Shown: positions 61,205 through 64,000 of the stretch, in pieces
Numbering within the stretch: position 1 is the stretch's first letter
Layout: every line of letters starts with the position of its first letter
NCBI RefSeq assembly: GCF_027107535.1
Contig: NZ_CP114283.1
Location: 2,170,001 to 2,234,000, forward strand
Direction: 5' to 3'
From: Streptomyces aurantiacus
GTDB lineage: Bacteria > Actinomycetota > Actinomycetes > Streptomycetales > Streptomycetaceae
Length of the DNA: 64,000 bases
Notes under the pieces: model-generated
The model's database searches: none
The model's input: only the letters and a program-made list of their open reading frames with translations
Told to the model about the DNA's origin: nothing
Position numbers and translations under genes: made by a program

Positions 61205-62305
61205 ATGCTCGTTCGGCTCCGGTCACTCGTGACGCAGTGGACAGCCGTCGTGCCGGTGATCGCGATCGTCCTGCTGGTCCTCACATGGGGCCGTGATCTG
61301 CCCGGTGCGGTCGTCGCCCTGGTGACGCTGGTGCTGGCCGGTGCCGTGCTGGCCGCGGTCCACCATGCCGAGGTGGTCGCCCACCGGGTGGGTGAGCCCT
61401 TCGGTTCGCTGGTCCTCGCCGTCGCCGTCACGATCATCGAGGTGGCGCTCATCGTCACCCTCATGGCGGACGGCGGGGACAAAAGCTCCACGCTGGCCCG
61501 CGACACCGTCTTCGCGGCAGTGATGATCACCTGCAACGGAATCGTCGGCCTGAGTCTGCTGGTCGCCTCGCTGCGGCACGGCTTGGCGGTGTTCAACGCG
61601 GAGGGGACCGGCGCGGCTCTCGCGACCGTGGCGACACTGGCGACGCTCAGCCTGGTCCTGCCGACCTTCACCACCAGCAAGCCGGGCCCGGAGTTCTCCA
61701 CCACCCAGCTGACCTTCGCCGCCCTCTCCTCGCTCGTCCTGTACGGCATGTTCGTCGCCACGCAGACCGTGCGGCACCGCGACTACTTCCTGCCGATCAC
61801 ACGACAGGGCGAGGTGATCGACGCGGACGACCACGCCGACACCCCCTCCTCCGGGACGGCGAGGACCAGTCTGGGACTGCTCGGCCTGGCGCTGGTCGGC
61901 GTGGTCGGACTCGCCAAGGGCGTCTCACCCACCATCGAGTCCGGGGTGGAGGCGGCCGGGATGCCGCACGCCGTGGTCGGCGTGATCATCGCTCTGCTCG
62001 TCCTGCTTCCGGAGACGATCGCCGCGCTGCGCTCCGCCCGCCGTGACCGTGTGCAGACCAGCCTGAACCTGGCCCTCGGTTCGGCGATGGCGAGCATCGG
62101 CCTGACCATCCCGGCCGTGGCCGTCGCGTCCATCTGGCTCTCCGGCCCGCTCGTCCTCGGCCTGGGTGCCACCCACATGGTGCTGCTCGCGCTGACCGTC
62201 GTGGTCAGCTCCCTCACGGTGGTCCCCGGCCGGGCGACCCCGCTTCAGGGCGGTGTGCATCTGGTCCTGTTCGCGGCCTATCTGGAACTCGCGATCAACC
62301 CGTAG
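61205..62305 (+). CDS. CaCA-family calcium/proton antiporter (ChaA-like)
   Basis: 366 residues from ATG 61205, with 11 or so membrane helices. The two alpha repeats are AVTIIEVALIVTLMADGGDKSSTLARDTVFAAVMITCNG and LVLLPETIAALRSARRDRVQTSLNLALGSAMASIGLTIPAVAV; each has the conserved Glu in the ion pathway. The acidic loop EVIDADDHAD lies between. The order matches ChaA/Cax-type Ca2+/H+ exchangers. Monocistronic by spacing. Confidence 0.92.
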   Translation: MLVRLRSLVTQWTAVVPVIAIVLLVLTWGRDLPGAVVALVTLVLAGAVLAAVHHAEVVAHRVGEPFGSLVLAVAVTIIEVALIVTLMADGGDKSSTLARDTVFAAVMITCNGIVGLSLLVASLRHGLAVFNAEGTGAALATVATLATLSLVLPTFTTSKPGPEFSTTQLTFAALSSLVLYGMFVATQTVRHRDYFLPITRQGEVIDADDHADTPSSGTARTSLGLLGLALVGVVGLAKGVSPTIESGVEAAGMPHAVVGVIIALLVLLPETIAALRSARRDRVQTSLNLALGSAMASIGLTIPAVAVASIWLSGPLVLGLGATHMVLLALTVVVSSLTVVPGRATPLQGGVHLVLFAAYLELAINP

Positions 62306-62379
62306 GGGCCGGGTCCTGAAGCGGCGCGCCGAGCTGTCCGACCAGCCACCGGTCGCCGGCCCTCAGACACCGGCATCCC

Positions 62380-63684
62380 TCACCCCGTGGCCGGCTCGGC
62401 AGCCACCACGGTCACCGGCCGGGTCTCCGGGAGCAACGCGAAGCACCCCAGGCTGAGCAGCGCGACGCCTGTCAGGTAGGCGGCCACGCCCCACGGCACC
62501 CGTCCGCTCTGTTCGACGATCGCCGTCGCCACGATCGGGGTGAGCGCGCCGCCGAGCACACCGCCCAGGTTGTAGCCGACCGCGGCGCCCGTGCAGCGCA
62601 CCCGCGGCTCGTACAGCTCCGGCAGATACGCGGCGATCACGGCGAACATCGTCACGAACGCGATCAGCGCCACCAGGAACCCGAAGAACATCAGCAGCGG
62701 TTCACCCGTCGACAGCAGCGCGATCATGGGGAACATCCACAGCGCGGCACCCGCGCAACCCGCGAGACACAGTGGCCGCCGTCCGTAGCGGTCGCCCAGG
62801 ACGGCCGCCACCGGAGTGAGCGCTCCCTTCACCACGACGGCCGCCATGATGCAGGCCAGCATGACGGTACGGCTCACCCCGAGCCGCTCGGTCGCGTAGG
62901 CGAGGGACCAGGTGGTCACGGCGTAGAACAGCGCGTAACCGACCGCGAGCGCCCCTGCCGTCAGCAGCACCAACCTCCAGTGGCCGCGGACCACTTCGGC
63001 GAGCGGCACGCGCGCGTGCTCCCGCATTTCGAGGAACTGCGGGCTCTCGGCGAGGGAGGACCGCAGCCACAGCCCGGCGGCGGCGAGCACGCCCGCCGCC
63101 CAGAAGGGCACCCGCCAGCCCCAGGACGCGAACTGCGCCTCGGAGAGCGTCGCCGACAGCGCCAGCATCACACCGTTGGCGAGGACGAAACCCAGCGCCG
63201 GCCCGATCTGGGGGAAGCTCGACCACAGCCCGCGACGATGGGCGGGCGCGTGCTCCGCGGTCAGCAGCACCGCCCCGCCCCATTCCCCGCCGAGCCCCAG
63301 CCCTTGCAGGAAACGCAGCACAAGGAGCAGTACGGGAGCGGCCGTACCGATGGAGTCGTACGTCGGTACGCAGCCGACCGCGACGGTCGCTGCGCCGGTC
63401 AGCAGCAAGGAGGCGACGAGCACGGGCCGCCGTCCGTGCCGGTCCCCGATGTGCCCGAACAGGACCGAACCCAGTGGTCGCGCCACGAACCCGACCGCGA
63501 ACGTCCCGAAGGCCGCCAGCGTGCCCGCCACCGGCGAGAAGGTGGGGAAGAACAGCGGGCCCAGGACGAGGGCGGCCGCCGTCCCGTAGACAAAGAAGTC
63601 GTAGAACTCGATGGCCGTCCCGGCGAGCGCGGCGACGGCGAGCCGCAGCATGGAAGGGGGCTTTACGGTGCGTGCACGGTCCAT
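62380..63684 (-). CDS. MFS transporter, metabolite:H+ symporter (MHS) type
   Basis: 434 residues with 12 membrane helices. The MHS signature is present: GTAIEFYDFFVYGTAAALVLGPLFFP at the first helix, GFVARPLGSVLFGHIGDRHGRRPVL, LRFLQGLGLGGEWGGAVLL and LLEMREHA-like loop after helix 6. This is the proline/betaine, shikimate or alpha-ketoglutarate permease branch. Substrate unknown. ATG 63684, 60 bp before the peptidase stop. Confidence 0.92.
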   Translation of the reverse strand: MDRARTVKPPSMLRLAVAALAGTAIEFYDFFVYGTAAALVLGPLFFPTFSPVAGTLAAFGTFAVGFVARPLGSVLFGHIGDRHGRRPVLVASLLLTGAATVAVGCVPTYDSIGTAAPVLLLVLRFLQGLGLGGEWGGAVLLTAEHAPAHRRGLWSSFPQIGPALGFVLANGVMLALSATLSEAQFASWGWRVPFWAAGVLAAAGLWLRSSLAESPQFLEMREHARVPLAEVVRGHWRLVLLTAGALAVGYALFYAVTTWSLAYATERLGVSRTVMLACIMAAVVVKGALTPVAAVLGDRYGRRPLCLAGCAGAALWMFPMIALLSTGEPLLMFFGFLVALIAFVTMFAVIAAYLPELYEPRVRCTGAAVGYNLGGVLGGALTPIVATAIVEQSGRVPWGVAAYLTGVALLSLGCFALLPETRPVTVVAAEPATG

Positions 63685-63744
63685 GCCGCGTCAACCACCC
63701 ACGGTGACGATGGGTTACGGGGGCGCGCGGAGGCCCGGCCGGTG

Positions 63745-64000
63745 TCAGTACGTCACCGTGATGCGCCGCGCGGGGCCGTCGACCCGGATCACCCCGCCGT
63801 AGGGGATCACGATCTGCGGATCCGTGTGACCGAGGTCCACATCGAAGACGACCGTGGCGTCGGGGGCGTACGCCCGCATCGCGCGCTGTACGGCCGCACG
63901 CTGGTCGGCGGCGTAACGGGCGCCCTGCTCAGGGCTGTTGGGATGTTCGAACGACCAGGATTTCGCGCGGCCCATCAGCAGTGCGGAGAAGCGCTGCAGC
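63745..64000 (-). CDS. S66 family peptidase (LD-carboxypeptidase/MccF-like), C-terminal end
   Basis: 84 residues in the window, 5' part outside. The frame is open to the edge (LQRFSALLMGRAKSWSFEHPN), so ATG 63975 is not the true start. The end reads VVFDVDLGHTDPQIVIPYGGVIRVDGPARRITVTY, matching the C-terminus of S66 carboxypeptidases with the catalytic His in GHTDP. Such enzymes cut LD-peptide bonds in peptidoglycan or detoxify microcin-type peptides. Confidence 0.82.
   Translation of the reverse strand, partial: LQRFSALLMGRAKSWSFEHPNSPEQGARYAADQRAAVQRAMRAYAPDATVVFDVDLGHTDPQIVIPYGGVIRVDGPARRITVTY

Overview
This 64 kb window is chromosomal DNA of a Streptomyces-type actinomycete. The GC content is very high, codon third positions are almost all G or C, GTG starts are frequent, and several families are typical of the genus: XRE/DUF397 pairs with a small HATPase, DUF6343, a Streptomyces-style DUF899 protein, TerD paralogues and a MocR regulator. 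The genes are housekeeping and core-accessory. No prophage, insertion sequence, CRISPR array or large biosynthetic cluster is visible.

Left part (1-12.3 kb): the 5' part of an HrpB-type helicase behind a methyltransferase, then rpsA (ribosomal protein S1) with a clear promoter, a long leader and a strong terminator, a PAC2-family protein, a 170-nt fold-back repeat, coaE (last step of CoA synthesis), a TPR protein, small membrane proteins, an S4 RNA-binding protein, a type-5 uracil-DNA glycosylase and a prolyl iminopeptidase. From 12.3 to 16 kb lies a probable hydantoin/allantoin-type locus: a GntR/FCD regulator (overlapping a 2Fe-2S protein gene) divergent from an NCS1 permease and an Asp/Glu/hydantoin racemase, with a perfect operator palindrome between them. 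From 16 to 24 kb: a secreted GH6 glycoside hydrolase, a LacI-controlled sugar/inositol-type dehydrogenase-isomerase pair, a gamma-carbonic-anhydrase-like/RidA pair, a MazG-like protein and a Tat-exported peptidoglycan amidase.

The most unusual region is 24.1-25.8 kb. A conserved protein of unknown function (24662-25393, DUF7873-like) is followed by about 420 nt of structured non-coding DNA. It holds two complete tRNA-like molecules in circularly permuted order: the T-arm and 3' acceptor half comes first, then a linker, then the 5' acceptor, D-arm and anticodon-stem half. In both, all four tRNA stems can be formed and the invariant bases are in place. An additional outer stem joins the leader and trailer of each unit. 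A strong hairpin at 25787-25817 may end the transcript. This is my candidate for an undescribed RNA/protein system.

From 26 to 46.4 kb: a FUSC-type membrane protein, an EEP-family phosphohydrolase, an amidohydrolase, a DUF899 protein, an ABC exporter, an HATPase/XRE/DUF397 signalling cassette with two palindromes in its divergent promoter, a MocR regulator divergent from a carboxymuconolactone-decarboxylase-like protein, an orphan GltD-like oxidoreductase, a DUF1772 protein, a DUF2293 protein, a uridine-kinase-like protein without a normal P-loop, a CBS protein, a CorA magnesium channel and a methyltransferase. From 46.4 to 54.3 kb: the pseudouridine catabolic pair psuG/psuK, a VOC protein, zinc-dependent formaldehyde dehydrogenase, an MFS exporter, Ogt, secreted GlpQ and an MHYT sensor protein. 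From 54.3 to 64 kb: uvrB, a TerD/TerD-fusion/TerC group with a manganese (yybP-ykoY type) riboswitch in front of terC, a small ABM-like protein, a CaCA antiporter, an MHS-type MFS transporter and the C-terminal end of an S66 peptidase.
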